A DNA stretch of 64,000 bases from Sanguibacter keddieii (GTDB lineage Bacteria > Actinomycetota > Actinomycetes > Actinomycetales > Actinomycetaceae): positions 1-64,000 of the forward strand of contig NZ_JVOJ01000059.1 of the NCBI RefSeq assembly GCF_001064145.1, in the 5' to 3' direction. The position numbers were made by a program, and so were the translations under genes. The notes under the pieces were generated by a model. That model searched no databases, was not told the origin of the DNA, and was given only the letters and a program-made list of their open reading frames with translations. This document shows positions 47,713 through 56,698 of this stretch, piece after piece (position 1 is the stretch's first letter; each line of letters starts with the position of its first letter).

Positions 47713-49757
47713 CGCGTTTCCTCCTGACCGTTCGTTTCCAGCGCGAAGGCGTCAGCCTCCTCGCGGGGCGGCAGAGCCGCGTACACGTGCTCGGGACCGA
47801 CCTCGGTGAGGACCGGGCGGATGTCCAGTCCGTAATCGGGGTGCGAGGACCGCGGTGCGAAGCGGTCGCCCACGGGGAAGTCACGAGGCGAGGGCACCGT
47901 GCCGGGAACCTGGTGGAGTCGGCCGGAGCCGGACTCGATCGAGAGGACGGCGCCCAGCAGGCCGCGCGTGTACTCGTGGGTCGGGTGCGTGAGCAGTTCC
48001 TTGGTGGGAGCCTGCTCGATGACCTGGCCGGCGTACATGACGGTGATGTGGTGTGCCACCTCGGCGACGAGCGCCAGGTCGTGGGACACGAAGATCATGG
48101 CGAAGCCGAGCTTCTCGCGTAGCTCGTTGAGCAGTGCGATGACCTGCTTCTGGACGGTGACGTCCAGGGCGGTGGTCGGCTCGTCCGCGATGATGAGCTT
48201 CGGGTCGCGGGTCAGGGCCATGGCGATGAGAACGCGCTGACGCTGGCCGCCCGAGAGTTCGTGCGGGTAGGACTCAAGGGTGCGCTTGGGATCCAGGCCC
48301 ACGAGCTCGAGGAGTTCCTCGGCACTGCGGGTGCCACCGCGGCTGGTCAGCTGCTTCATCTGGGCCTTGATCAGCATGGCGGGGTTCAGGGACGACAGGG
48401 CGTCCTGGTAGATCATGGCCATCTCGTGCCCGAGCAGCGCGCGGCGCTCCTCGGCCGACTTCTCGAGCAGGTTCTCACCCTGGTAGAGGATTTCGCCCGA
48501 GATCTCGGCCTTGGGATCGATGAGGCCCATGATGGTCAGGGCCGTGATCGACTTACCGCAGCCGGACTCGCCCACGAGGCCCATGGTCTCGCCGGGGCGG
48601 ACCTTGAAGGACACGTGGTCGACGACGTTGACGTCGCCGTGACGGTCGAACTTGATGCACAGGTCGTTGACCTCGAGCAGCGGGGCTTTCTCGAACGAAG
48701 CCTCGAAGCGGTCGGTGCGATTCTCCTCGACGGACTTGAGGTCGTCGAGGCGGGCCTGCAGGGACTCGGCCTGCTCGGCGTAGGCGCGGCGCGGGTCGAG
48801 CAGGAGCTTGTCGGCCTCGCGGTCGGAGTCCTTATCGACCTGGGCGACCGCCGCCGAGGCGGGTGCCGCCACCATGGCGTCGGTGATGCCCTCAGACAGA
48901 ATGTTGAGGCACAGGACCGTGATCATGATGAACAGGCCCGGGAAGAACGCGGTCCACCACTTGCCCAGCAGAACCGACAGGTTCGACGAGGCCTCGGACA
49001 GGACGTTGCCCCACGTGGCCACGGTGGTCGCCTGAAGGCCCGAACCGATGAAGGTCAGGGAGGCCTCAAGGATGATCGCGTCGGCGACGAGGACGGTGGC
49101 GAACACGAGGACCGGGGCGGCCGTGTTACGCATGACGTGCCTGGTGAGGATCCAGGGGGCGCGGGCACCGGAGACGATCACCGCACGGACGTAGTCCTCA
49201 CCGTAGGCGGCCATCACGTTCGCGCGAACGATGCGCGACAGCTGCGGGATGTACACGAATGCGATCGAGCAGATGATGACGACGACCAGGCCGAAGGTGT
49301 TGCCGGACTTAGACAACGTGCGGCCGAAGACCAGGACGGAGACGGCCGCCATCGCGATGCCGGGCACCGCCATGATGATGTCCATGACGCGCATGATCGC
49401 TTCGGAGAAGGATTTGCGCACGACGGCCGCAATCGAGCCGATGATAGCGCCGAAGAAGAGAGCGATCAGGGTCGAGCACAGACCGATCAGCAGCGAGAAA
49501 CGTCCGCCGAACAGGACGCGCGCGAAGATGTCACGACCGACGTGGTCGGTTCCGAACAGGTGCTCGCCGGACGGGGCGCTCCACTTGTCGAAGATCTCAT
49601 CGGGACCGTAGGGAGAAACGTGGGGCGCCAGGATCGAGACGAGGACGATGAGCGCGAGGATGACCATCGCGATCTTCGATCCGGTGGACATCGCACCGAT
49701 GCGCGAAAAACGTGCACCCTTCGCGGTGACCTTGCCGAGCTTTTCTTTCTGATTCAT
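47709..49757 (-). CDS. fusion of DppC-type permease and DppD-type ATPase
   Basis: The 682-aa protein starts with a DppC-like permease of about 300 residues (six helices; [22 protein letters not shown] and the EAA loop [16 protein letters not shown]). A charged linker (about 310-360) follows, then a complete ATPase domain with [23 protein letters not shown] and [13 protein letters not shown]. Such permease-ATPase fusions are unusual but are seen in some actinobacterial dipeptide/sialic-acid transporters. It overlaps the next ATPase by 4 bases. Confidence 0.9.
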   Translation of the reverse strand: MNQKEKLGKVTAKGARFSRIGAMSTGSKIAMVILALIVLVSILAPHVSPYGPDEIFDKWSAPSGEHLFGTDHVGRDIFARVLFGGRFSLLIGLCSTLIALFFGAIIGSIAAVVRKSFSEAIMRVMDIIMAVPGIAMAAVSVLVFGRTLSKSGNTFGLVVVIICSIAFVYIPQLSRIVRANVMAAYGEDYVRAVIVSGARAPWILTRHVMRNTAAPVLVFATVLVADAIILEASLTFIGSGLQATTVATWGNVLSEASSNLSVLLGKWWTAFFPGLFIMITVLCLNILSEGITDAMVAAPASAAVAQVDKDSDREADKLLLDPRRAYAEQAESLQARLDDLKSVEENRTDRFEASFEKAPLLEVNDLCIKFDRHGDVNVVDHVSFKVRPGETMGLVGESGCGKSITALTIMGLIDPKAEISGEILYQGENLLEKSAEERRALLGHEMAMIYQDALSSLNPAMLIKAQMKQLTSRGGTRSAEELLELVGLDPKRTLESYPHELSGGQRQRVLIAMALTRDPKLIIADEPTTALDVTVQKQVIALLNELREKLGFAMIFVSHDLALVAEVAHHITVMYAGQVIEQAPTKELLTHPTHEYTRGLLGAVLSIESGSGRLHQVPGTVPSPRDFPVGDRFAPRSSHPDYGLDIRPVLTEVGPEHVYAALPPREEADAFALETNGQEETR

Positions 49758-49760
49758 GCC

Positions 49761-50714
49761 TCACACCGACCTAATACGCGGATTGATGAGCAGGTAGAGC
49801 ATGTCAACGATGATGTTGACGACGATGAACGCGATCGCGACGACGAGCGCGCCACCCTGCACCAGGGTGACCCAGTTTTCCTGGATGCCCTTGAGCAGGA
49901 CCGCCTTTCCCATTCCATCGATGGAGAAAATAATTTCGATGACGACCGCGCCACCCATCAGGTAGCCGATGCGCAGGCCGAGGACGGTCACGGGGGTGAT
50001 GAGCGCGTTACGCAGCACGTTGCGGGCCACGACGATGCGCTTGGGGATACCGGCACCGACCGCGGTACGGACGTAGTCGCGGTCCAGTTCCTCAACCATT
50101 GAGGTACGCACGACTCGGGTCATCTGACCGATGACGGGAACCGCCAGCGCGATGGCGGGGAGAAGCATCCGCAGGAACCAGCCGCTCGGATCTTCGCTGA
50201 ACGCGGGCAGCGGGCCGGAGACCGGAAGCTTCTGAACAAATCCGAGGACCAGCAGCGCTGCCAGCCAGAAGGACGGGGTGCCGATGCCGATGACCGAAAA
50301 CACGCGGATGACCTGGTCGGGCCAGCGGTCGCGGTACAGAGCGGCGAGAACACCGAGGGGGAAAGCGATGATGACGGCGAAGAACAGGCCGAGGAAGGTG
50401 AGCTGCAGGGTGATCGGAAGAGCCTGAGCAACCAGATCGGTCACGTGGTTGGACGTGCCAACGCCGTAGGTGCCGAGGTCACCGTGGAGCATGTTCCACA
50501 GGTAGTGACCGTACTGAACGAAGAAGGGGTCGTTGAGACCGTGCTGGACACGGTACTCTTCGAGAGCTTCGGGGGTCGCGGTCTCGCCCAGTGCCGAGTA
50601 GGCCGGGTCGATGGGAGACAGCGACATGATGAAGAAGACGAGGAAGGACACGCCGACCACCATGATCGGCAGGGCCACCAAACGTCGTCCGATGAGTCGC
50701 AGAAGGTTATTCAC
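49761..50714 (-). CDS. oligopeptide-type ABC transporter permease (DppB-like)
   Basis: The 317-aa protein has about six helices, starts LRLIGRRLVALPIMVVGVSFLVFFIMSLSPIDPA as DppB proteins do, and has the EAA-like AGIPKRIVVARNVLRNALITPV. It is 3 bases from the fusion gene and 116 bases from the binding protein, with a hairpin in between. Confidence 0.92.
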   Translation of the reverse strand: MNNLLRLIGRRLVALPIMVVGVSFLVFFIMSLSPIDPAYSALGETATPEALEEYRVQHGLNDPFFVQYGHYLWNMLHGDLGTYGVGTSNHVTDLVAQALPITLQLTFLGLFFAVIIAFPLGVLAALYRDRWPDQVIRVFSVIGIGTPSFWLAALLVLGFVQKLPVSGPLPAFSEDPSGWFLRMLLPAIALAVPVIGQMTRVVRTSMVEELDRDYVRTAVGAGIPKRIVVARNVLRNALITPVTVLGLRIGYLMGGAVVIEIIFSIDGMGKAVLLKGIQENWVTLVQGGALVVAIAFIVVNIIVDMLYLLINPRIRSV

Positions 50715-50751
50715 TGCTAGACCTCCATTTCAACGGATTTTGGCAATGAGA

Positions 50752-50809
50752 AAGGAGGGGTGGCGCCCGACTGTGGCGTCTGCCTCAGGGCGGGGCTCCA
50801 CCCCTCCTT
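50752..50809 (-). terminator. intercistronic hairpin after the binding-protein gene
   Basis: AAGGAGGGGTGG / CCACCCCTCCTT, a perfect 12-bp stem, 21 bases after the binding-protein stop. It may let more binding protein than permease be made. Confidence 0.65.
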
Positions 50810-50830
50810 ACTCTGTGGTCCCTAGGGGAC

Positions 50831-52402
50831 TTACTTAGCGCTCACACCGAGCAACTGCAGGCCGGTGGAGGAGATCGCCTGGAATCCTTCCACCTTGGCG
50901 GGGTTGGATCCGGTGATCATGTTGCGGAACACGAGCGGGAAGATCACGGTCTTCTCAGCCAGCAGGTCCTGAGCCTCGCCCCACTTGGCCTTGGCGGCGT
51001 CACCATCGAGCTGGCTAGCTTCCTCAATGAGGGTCTGCAGCTGGTTGAAGGACTCGGGGTCGGACACCTGCCAGCCGTCACGCTTCTTGGTCCAGACGTT
51101 GTCGCCGTTCCACCAGGAGATGATGATGCCGGGGTCGGTGCCGAAGACCGAGGGGTCGCCGGGGGCCAGAACGATGTCGTAGGTGGGGTTGTCAACGTCG
51201 GTGACGTTGGAGTAGAGGTCAGACGAAGCCATCTGGGTGTGGTTGACCTTCAGGCCCAGGGCCTCCAGGTCGGACTTGATCTGGGGAACCAGGGAGAGGA
51301 CCCACGGGTGGTCCGTCGTCACCAGGTTGATCTCGAGGCCGGAGACGCCAGCGTCGCTCAGGAGCTTTGTGGCGGCATCCTTGTCGTAGGACAGATCGGT
51401 CGAAGGCTTCTTGTAGGCGGGGTTCGCCTCGGGCAGGAAGGAGGTCGCCTCAACGGCCTGGCCCTCGAGCGAGGAGCTGATCAGCTTCTGCTTGTCGATG
51501 GCCTTGAGGATCGCGCGGCGAACCTCGGGCTTGTCGAAGGGAGCCTTCTGCGTGTTGAACATCAGGAAGGGGTTGCCGTAGCCGGGCTTGGACTCAACGT
51601 TCCAGCCGGCGCCCTTGAGCTGATCCTGCGCGGAGGCGGGGACGGCTTCCATGACGTCGATGGTGCCACCGATGGCGGCGGCGAGGCGTGCGGAGTCATC
51701 CTTGAGGGACTGCCACTTGAGGGTGGCGACCTTCGCGGGCTCGTTGCCGGTGTAGTTCTCGTTCGGAACAGCGGTGATCTCGGTCGCCGTGATGTTCTCG
51801 TACTTGTAGGGGCCGGTGCCGATCGGCTTCGCCTTGAGCGAGTCTTCGTCCATCGACGCGGGGACAACGCGGACGTTAACGAAACGCTCCTTCAGGTTGG
51901 CGAAGGGGTGCTTGAGCTTGATCGTGATGGTGTTGTCGTCCTTGGCTTCGACGCTGTCGACGAAGGTGAAGAACTGACGGTAGATCGACTTCTCGGAGGT
52001 CGCGCGCTCGTAGGAAGCGACGAAGTCAGCGGCGGTCACGGGGGTGCCGTCGGAGAACTTCGCGCCGTCGCGCAGCTTCACCTCGTACTCGGTGTCGGAG
52101 ATCTTCTCCGGGTCACCGGCGGCCAGCGCGGGGCTGACCGAGTAGTCGGCCATGTTGAAACGGTACAGGCCCTCGAGGACCTGCCAGTTCGCACCCATGC
52201 CGAGAGCCGAGGTGGTGATCGGGCCGTAATCGGTGGTCTCGTAGGCGGCACCGGCGGTGATCGTACCCTTCGGCCCGTCGGAGGCCTTCGAGCCGCCGTC
52301 GGACGACGTCGTACTGGTCGATCCGCCGCCGCACGCGGTCAGGATCATGGCGGCAGCTGCGGTCAGTGCAGCGCCTGTTGCAAAGTGTTTGCGCATTCGC
52401 AT
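50831..52402 (-). CDS. extracellular solute-binding lipoprotein, family 5 (sialic-acid transporter)
   Basis: The 523-aa protein has a lipoprotein signal with lipobox LTAC (Cys24) and a Gly/Ser/Thr linker. The family 5 binding-protein domain follows, with YEVKLRDGAKFSDGTPVTAADFVASYER. The family usually binds oligopeptides; with nanA/K/E downstream, sialic acid is the likely ligand. The ATG at 52402 follows GAGGAG at a suitable distance. It is the first gene of the operon and is divergent from nanR. Confidence 0.88.
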   Translation of the reverse strand: MRMRKHFATGAALTAAAAMILTACGGGSTSTTSSDGGSKASDGPKGTITAGAAYETTDYGPITTSALGMGANWQVLEGLYRFNMADYSVSPALAAGDPEKISDTEYEVKLRDGAKFSDGTPVTAADFVASYERATSEKSIYRQFFTFVDSVEAKDDNTITIKLKHPFANLKERFVNVRVVPASMDEDSLKAKPIGTGPYKYENITATEITAVPNENYTGNEPAKVATLKWQSLKDDSARLAAAIGGTIDVMEAVPASAQDQLKGAGWNVESKPGYGNPFLMFNTQKAPFDKPEVRRAILKAIDKQKLISSSLEGQAVEATSFLPEANPAYKKPSTDLSYDKDAATKLLSDAGVSGLEINLVTTDHPWVLSLVPQIKSDLEALGLKVNHTQMASSDLYSNVTDVDNPTYDIVLAPGDPSVFGTDPGIIISWWNGDNVWTKKRDGWQVSDPESFNQLQTLIEEASQLDGDAAKAKWGEAQDLLAEKTVIFPLVFRNMITGSNPAKVEGFQAISSTGLQLLGVSAK

Positions 52403-52457
52403 GTTCTCGCTCCTCATCTTCGAGAATTGGGACGTGCGGTTCTGTTGTTCCGCTCGC

Positions 52458-52493
52458 TATACTGATCTTATGTTGTCAGACAAATTAATGCAA
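52458..52493. promoter_or_regulatory. divergent nan/nanR promoters with NanR operator
   Basis: For the transport operon (minus), TTGCAT (52488-52493), 17 bases, TAAGAT (52465-52470). The 11-base palindrome TTGTCAGACAA (52473-52483) lies in the spacer. It matches the FadR-type GntR consensus TNGTNNNACNA. For nanR (plus), a TATACT at 52458-52463 lies 6 bases before the ATG, so the transcript may be leaderless. One operator could control both directions. Confidence 0.7.
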
Positions 52494-53234
52494 GCGATAT
52501 CACCCCCATCGCTCTCAGAAACCAATCAGAACCGATCCGTACCAACATCGATTGACTCAAGATCCTCGGTAACGATGGATGCGATCAAGTCCTATATTTT
52601 GCGACATGGATTACATCCCGGTGATCGCCTCCCCACAGAATCGACACTATGCGCCGACCTTGGCGTTTCGCGCTCCTCTGTGAGAGAAGCATTACGTCGC
52701 CTCCAGGCTCTCGACATCGTGACGGTCCGCCAGGGTTCGGGTTCCTACGTCGGCGAGATGTCCATGCAACCGCTCGTCGAGACGCTCGTTCTACGCGCCG
52801 CCCTCGACGAGATCAACGGCGCGCAGTCTCTCCACGCAATCATCAATACGCGCCGCGCCCTCGACCTCGGGATCGCGGTTCCGATCACCCGCGCCATGAA
52901 GGGCACGACAAACCCCCACCTGTGGGAGCTCGTCGAGGCCATGACGGAGTACGCGCACACAGGTTCGACCTACCTCGAGCAGGACATCGCGTTCCACTCC
53001 GGCCTCCTCGCCTACATCGAGAACGAGCTCATGCACCAGCTCGTGGCCGCCATGTGGCTGGTCCACCAGAGCGTGACTCCCAAACTGGCCGCAGCATCGC
53101 GCCAGGAAATGGAAGACACCGCCGAGGCCCACGCGGCCATCCTGCGGGCGTGCGAAGCCGGAGACGTCGAGGCATACACCGCGGCAGTCGACGCACACTA
53201 CGCCCCACTCCTCGCGATCATCGAAGGTCGTTAG
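52470..53234 (+). CDS. nanR: GntR/FadR-family transcriptional regulator of the nan operon
   Basis: The 254-aa protein has an N-terminal unstructured stretch, then a GntR winged helix (about 36-100, RLPTESTLCADLGVSRSSVREALRRL, VTVRQGSGSYV) and a helical FCD/FadR-type sensor with conserved metal-site residues (D and H in EQDIAFHSG, VDAHY). It probably represses the nan operon until sialic acid or ManNAc-6-P appears. ATG 52470 was chosen for the -10 spacing. Confidence 0.85.
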   Translation: MLSDKLMQAISPPSLSETNQNRSVPTSIDSRSSVTMDAIKSYILRHGLHPGDRLPTESTLCADLGVSRSSVREALRRLQALDIVTVRQGSGSYVGEMSMQPLVETLVLRAALDEINGAQSLHAIINTRRALDLGIAVPITRAMKGTTNPHLWELVEAMTEYAHTGSTYLEQDIAFHSGLLAYIENELMHQLVAAMWLVHQSVTPKLAAASRQEMEDTAEAHAAILRACEAGDVEAYTAAVDAHYAPLLAIIEGR

Positions 53235-54310
53235 AGCACACAGAAAAACCCGGAGCGTTGTGGGGGCACGCGCACCGGGTTTTCTGTACCCGTTGAGAGG
53301 CGGGCCTCAACCTCCCACAGGCCGCTGTCGCGCTCGAAGACCACCACGGCCTCGTCCCCGTCGACCGTCGCGTCGCTGTACCCGAAGGCGTCCCGCCCAA
53401 AGAAGGCGACCCCCTCGGAGCGGACCTCACCCTCCCACGGGGGCGTCAGGCGAACAATCTCACCGCACGCCCGCGCATCCACCCTCCCAGGGTGCACGAG
53501 AAGCGAACCGATCATGCGCGCATTACAGCCCGGATCGTCGAGTTCCCACAGGCACCCACCCTGCCACGTGCGCCCGTCTCCCCACGCGAGGTAGCGCGCA
53601 CCTGAGCCTCGCCCCTCAAAGCCCTGGATACGGCAGTTCGCGACGAGGCGACCGTCCCACACGCTCAGCGTCGTCTCATCGAGGAGCGCTCCCCCGTCGC
53701 CGACAAGAGGGGCCGCCGCGCAGACCAGACATCCGCCACGCGCATAGACGACGCGCACGTGCGTCTCATCCCCTACGCGCACGACGTAGGGCAGCGCCAC
53801 AGCCCCGTCGACGGTCGCGGTGCCACCCGACGTCGCAAACAGCGCGTCTGCACCCGTAAGCTCATAGAGCTCATCCGTCATGTCCACATAGGCGAGGTCC
53901 TCGGGGCCACTCCCCCACGCCCACCAGGCACGCAGGTGCTCGCCATCGGCTCGCGAGTCCATATAGCCCACGCGCCCATCCGTCGATGCGAACGCCAGGT
54001 GCATGAGGCCGTCACCGTCCACGCCGACACACGCATCCGAAGAAACGGGCGGGCCTCCGGCGGGAAGCGGGCGCGGCTCACTCCACCGCCCCACCCCCTC
54101 GCGCACCATCCAGTGGATGCGGTTCGGATTCGGCAGGTCCGACGCCATCGTCAGCCCGTTGAAGTCAGATCCTGCGCCCGAGGCCGGGGCAGGCCTCTCA
54201 TCAAAGAACAGGACGGTGCGCTCGTCCGCGAGCGTCACGAGGCCGGGGATGCGCGCCTCCCCCGCGCCCTTCGGAGCGACGATGCAGCGGGGGCTGGTGA
54301 TGTCAGTCAT
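53231..54310 (-). CDS. sialidase-like beta-propeller protein without signal peptide
   Basis: The 359-aa protein begins with a sialidase RIP-like motif (RIPGLVTLADERTVLFFDERP, about 20-40) and continues with propeller-like blades. Repeated [VL]xDGDG/W segments are present, but canonical Asp boxes (SxDxGxxW) are degenerate. There is no signal peptide, so it should be intracellular. GH33 enzymes release sialic acid; this one could act on imported sialosides or be inactive. ATG 54310 is chosen; no strong ribosome site. Its stop shares TTAG with the nanR stop, and its last codons hold nanR's hairpin. Confidence 0.65.
   Translation of the reverse strand: MTDITSPRCIVAPKGAGEARIPGLVTLADERTVLFFDERPAPASGAGSDFNGLTMASDLPNPNRIHWMVREGVGRWSEPRPLPAGGPPVSSDACVGVDGDGLMHLAFASTDGRVGYMDSRADGEHLRAWWAWGSGPEDLAYVDMTDELYELTGADALFATSGGTATVDGAVALPYVVRVGDETHVRVVYARGGCLVCAAAPLVGDGGALLDETTLSVWDGRLVANCRIQGFEGRGSGARYLAWGDGRTWQGGCLWELDDPGCNARMIGSLLVHPGRVDARACGEIVRLTPPWEGEVRSEGVAFFGRDAFGYSDATVDGDEAVVVFERDSGLWEVEARLSTGTENPVRVPPQRSGFFCVL
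53240..53287 (+). terminator. nanR terminator inside the 3' end of the convergent gene
   Basis: ACAGAAAAACCCGG / CCGGGTTTTCTGT, a 13-bp stem with one bulged A, starting 6 bases after the nanR stop. These bases also encode the last residues of the sialidase-like protein. Confidence 0.7.
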
Positions 54311-54352
54311 GCACCCAGGATAACCGAGGCGCACGAACGCACATACAAAGAA

Positions 54353-54378
54353 CCCCGGGGAACCAGTGTTCCTCGGGG
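54353..54378 (-). terminator. terminator of rpmG
   Basis: CCCCGGGGAAC / GTTCCTCGGGG, an 11-bp stem with one wobble pair and a 4-base loop, 18 bases after the rpmG stop. Confidence 0.65.
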
Positions 54379-54395
54379 CTTTGAGACGGAAGCCG

Positions 54396-54566
54396 TCAGC
54401 GGGTCTCGCGGTGCGCCGTCGACTTGTGGCAGCGCGGGCAGTACTTCGCCAGCTCGAGACGATCCGGCGTGTTACGACGGTTCTTCTTGGTGATGTAGTT
54501 GCGCTCCTTGCACTCCGAGCAGGCCAGAGTGATCTTGGGGCGAACGTCCTGGGACTTGCTTGCCAC
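54396..54566 (-). CDS. rpmG: ribosomal protein bL33
   Basis: The 56-aa protein reads [19 protein letters not shown] from the GTG at 54566, continues [13 protein letters not shown] and ends KSTAHRETR. Two CxxC pairs (CSEC, CPRC) make it the zinc-binding form. GAGGG precedes the start. It lies downstream of tRNA-Met/Thr/Tyr, as in other actinobacteria. Confidence 0.95.
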   Translation of the reverse strand: MASKSQDVRPKITLACSECKERNYITKKNRRNTPDRLELAKYCPRCHKSTAHRETR

Positions 54567-54620
54567 GGTTGTTTCCCTCGCTTAGTTTCGTCGCTCGCGC
54601 GACCTGTCGGATGAAAGAGT

Positions 54621-54697
54621 TGGTAGCGGGGGCGGGGCTCGAACCCGCGACCTCACGATTATGAGTCGTGCGCTCTGACCAGCTGAGCTACCCCGCC
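54621..54697 (-). tRNA. tRNA-Met (anticodon CAT)
   Basis: Minus-strand cloverleaf with GGCGGGG/CCCCGCT acceptor (one wobble), anticodon CAT in CTCATAA, GGTTCGAGCC T-arm, and CCA encoded. The Met elongator is inferred from the lack of initiator GGG/CCC anticodon-stem pairs. Confidence 0.93.
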
Positions 54698-54724
54698 GCC
54701 GGAAGCGGATAAATCCGCAACCGG

Positions 54725-54797
54725 AGCCCCGAAAGGGAATCGAACCCTTGACCTTCTCCTTACCATGGAGACGCTCTGCCTACTGAGCTATCGGGGC
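54725..54797 (-). tRNA. tRNA-Thr (anticodon GGT)
   Basis: Minus-strand cloverleaf with GCCCCGA/TCGGGGC acceptor, TCTCC/GGAGA anticodon stem around ATGGTAA, and GGTTCGATTC T-arm. CCA is not encoded. Confidence 0.93.
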
Positions 54798-54888
54798 AAC
54801 GCCGGAAAGCCTATCTCATCTCCGAGCGCCGAAGCAATCCCGGAGCCTGAGAATGACATCACAGGCGTTACTCACTGGAACCAGCGAG

Positions 54889-54973
54889 TGGTGGCAGGTG
54901 AGGGATTCGAACCCCCGAAGCACGAAGCGTCTGATTTACAGTCAGATCCATTTGGCCGCTTTGGTAACCTGCC
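54889..54973 (-). tRNA. tRNA-Tyr (anticodon GTA)
   Basis: Minus-strand GGCAGGT/ACCTGCC acceptor, anticodon GTA in CTGTAAATC, long variable arm (GCTTCGTGC-type) and GGTTCGAATCC T-arm; CCA encoded. The class II variable arm fits tRNA-Tyr. Confidence 0.93.
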
Positions 54974-55071
54974 ATGCGCCGCTCTCGCGGTGCCGTGAAA
55001 GAATAGCATTAAAATGATGCCGAGCGCCAATCGGAACGACGATTGGCGCAGTTCCAACGAAAGGTGCACCC

Positions 55072-55575
55072 ATGGCAGACTCCTCCTTCGACGTTGTCTC
55101 CAAGCTCGACCGCCAGGAGGTCGACAACGCTGTCAACCAGACCGCCAAGGAGATCGCCAACCGCTACGACTTCCGCGGCGTCGACGCCGCCATCTCCCTC
55201 AGCGGTGACACGATCGCGATGGAGGCAAACTCCGCCTCCCGCGTGATGGCAATCCTCGACGTCCTGCAGTCCAAGCTGATCCGCCGCGGCCTGTCGCTGA
55301 AGGTTCTGGACTACAAGGACCGCGAGCCCAAGGCATCCGGCAAGCTCTTCAAGCTCGTCTGCCCCCTCAAGGAAGGCATCCCCCAGGACACCGCGAAGAA
55401 AATCTCCAAGCTCATCCGCGAGGAAGGCCCCAAGGGCGTCAAGGCCCAGATCCAGGGTGACGAACTTCGCGTTTCCTCCAAGTCCCGCGACGACCTGCAG
55501 GCCGTCATCGCGCTTCTCAAGGGACCCAAGGGCGAGGAGCTGGACGTCGCACTCCAGTTCGTCAACTACCGCTAA
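55072..55575 (+). CDS. YajQ family cyclic-nucleotide-binding protein
   Basis: The 167-aa protein starts [23 protein letters not shown] and contains [11 protein letters not shown] and [23 protein letters not shown], the two ferredoxin-like domains of YajQ. Family members bind c-di-GMP or nucleotides and can act as regulators. AAGG lies upstream of the ATG. It is monocistronic with a strong terminator. Confidence 0.93.
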   Translation: MADSSFDVVSKLDRQEVDNAVNQTAKEIANRYDFRGVDAAISLSGDTIAMEANSASRVMAILDVLQSKLIRRGLSLKVLDYKDREPKASGKLFKLVCPLKEGIPQDTAKKISKLIREEGPKGVKAQIQGDELRVSSKSRDDLQAVIALLKGPKGEELDVALQFVNYR

Positions 55576-55587
55576 CCAACGCCCATA

Positions 55588-55629
55588 CGCGGGGCGGGCG
55601 GCCGGAATCATCCGGCTGCCCGCCCCGCG
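55588..55629. terminator. terminator between yajQ and htpX
   Basis: CGCGGGGCGGGCGGCCGG / CCGGCTGCCCGCCCCGCG, an 18-bp stem with one mismatch and a 6-base loop, between convergent genes. Confidence 0.85.
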
Positions 55630-55639
55630 TTCTCACAGC

Positions 55640-56518
55640 TTAATAGCCCGCGATTTTCTCCAGTCGCTCAATGCGCTGCTCCATCGGCGGGTGCGTCGAG
55701 AACATACGCAAGAGGGACTGGCCGCGGAACGGATTCGCGATCATCATCGCGGCCACGTTGCGGGTGCGCGGAGTGTCCTCCATCGGACGCCGATCCGTCG
55801 CCATCTCCAGCTTACGCAGAGCCGACGCCAGAGCCAGCGGATCCTGCGTCAACATCGCACCATCCTCATCCGCGTCGAACTCACGCGTGCGCGACAGCGA
55901 GAACTGGATCAGCACCGATGCAAAAGGCGCGAGCAAGCTGAGAACCAGCATGCCCGCAAACCCCATGCCGCCGCTACCGTCACGTCCGTTACGGCCACCA
56001 AAGAACATGAAAAACTGCGCAACCGACGCGATAACCCCGCCCATCGCCGCAGCAACGGACGTCGTCAGAATGTCGCGGTTATAGACATGCATCAGCTCGT
56101 GCCCCAGCACTCCACGCAGCTCACGCTCATTGAGAATAGCCAGGATGCCTTCCGTGCAGCACACCGCCGCATTGTTCGGGTTACGCCCCGTCGCAAAAGC
56201 ATTCGGCGTCAACGACGGCGCCACCCAGATCGACGGCATCGGCTGCTGTGCGCGCGCAGACAGCTCACGAACGATCGCGTACAGCTGCGGGTACTGCGCC
56301 TCGGTCACCCGGTACGCACCCATCGACCTCAGCGCAATTGTCGCAGAATTCCAATACGAATAAGCCGTCTGCACCAACCCCAGCGCCGCAAACGCAAACA
56401 ACCACACGACACGCCCCGAACCCGCAGCAATAAGCGCGCCAATAGCGAGCAGCAACGCCCACATACCTCCCAGCAGGAGCGTCGTCTTCAGACCGTTGTG
56501 ATAGTTGCGGTGCACCAT
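55640..56518 (-). CDS. htpX: membrane zinc metalloprotease HtpX
   Basis: The 292-aa M48 protease has two N-terminal transmembrane helices, the HELMH zinc motif, a further hydrophobic pair and FDADEDGA carrying the third zinc ligand. It degrades misfolded membrane proteins. The ATG at 56518 is used; the longer frame lacks a ribosome site. Confidence 0.93.
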   Translation of the reverse strand: MVHRNYHNGLKTTLLLGGMWALLLAIGALIAAGSGRVVWLFAFAALGLVQTAYSYWNSATIALRSMGAYRVTEAQYPQLYAIVRELSARAQQPMPSIWVAPSLTPNAFATGRNPNNAAVCCTEGILAILNERELRGVLGHELMHVYNRDILTTSVAAAMGGVIASVAQFFMFFGGRNGRDGSGGMGFAGMLVLSLLAPFASVLIQFSLSRTREFDADEDGAMLTQDPLALASALRKLEMATDRRPMEDTPRTRNVAAMMIANPFRGQSLLRMFSTHPPMEQRIERLEKIAGY

Positions 56519-56647
56519 ACGGGCGATCCTATGGGGGTTACCTGAGAAGCTGCTGAGAACCAGCCGAAGCTCCAATGGGAAACAATGACCCCAACCTGCA
56601 GTCACAGGACACATCGAGGTGATCCACAGCCCCGCTCCCCCACACGA

Positions 56648-56682
56648 CGAGGCCGCGACCGGAATACCCGGCCACGGCCTCG
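56648..56682 (-). terminator. terminator of the ferredoxin-NADP reductase gene
   Basis: CGAGGCCG / CGGCCTCG with an inner CCGG/CCGG, 17 bases after the stop. It is a diverged member of the GGCCTCG stem family. Confidence 0.6.
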
Positions 56683-56698
56683 CACCGATCAGGGACGC

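Noticed and set aside
48261-50102. A 613-aa plus-strand frame rich in Asp, Arg and His
   Set aside because: It is antisense to the fused permease/ATPase and the DppB permease; composition is that of a shadow.
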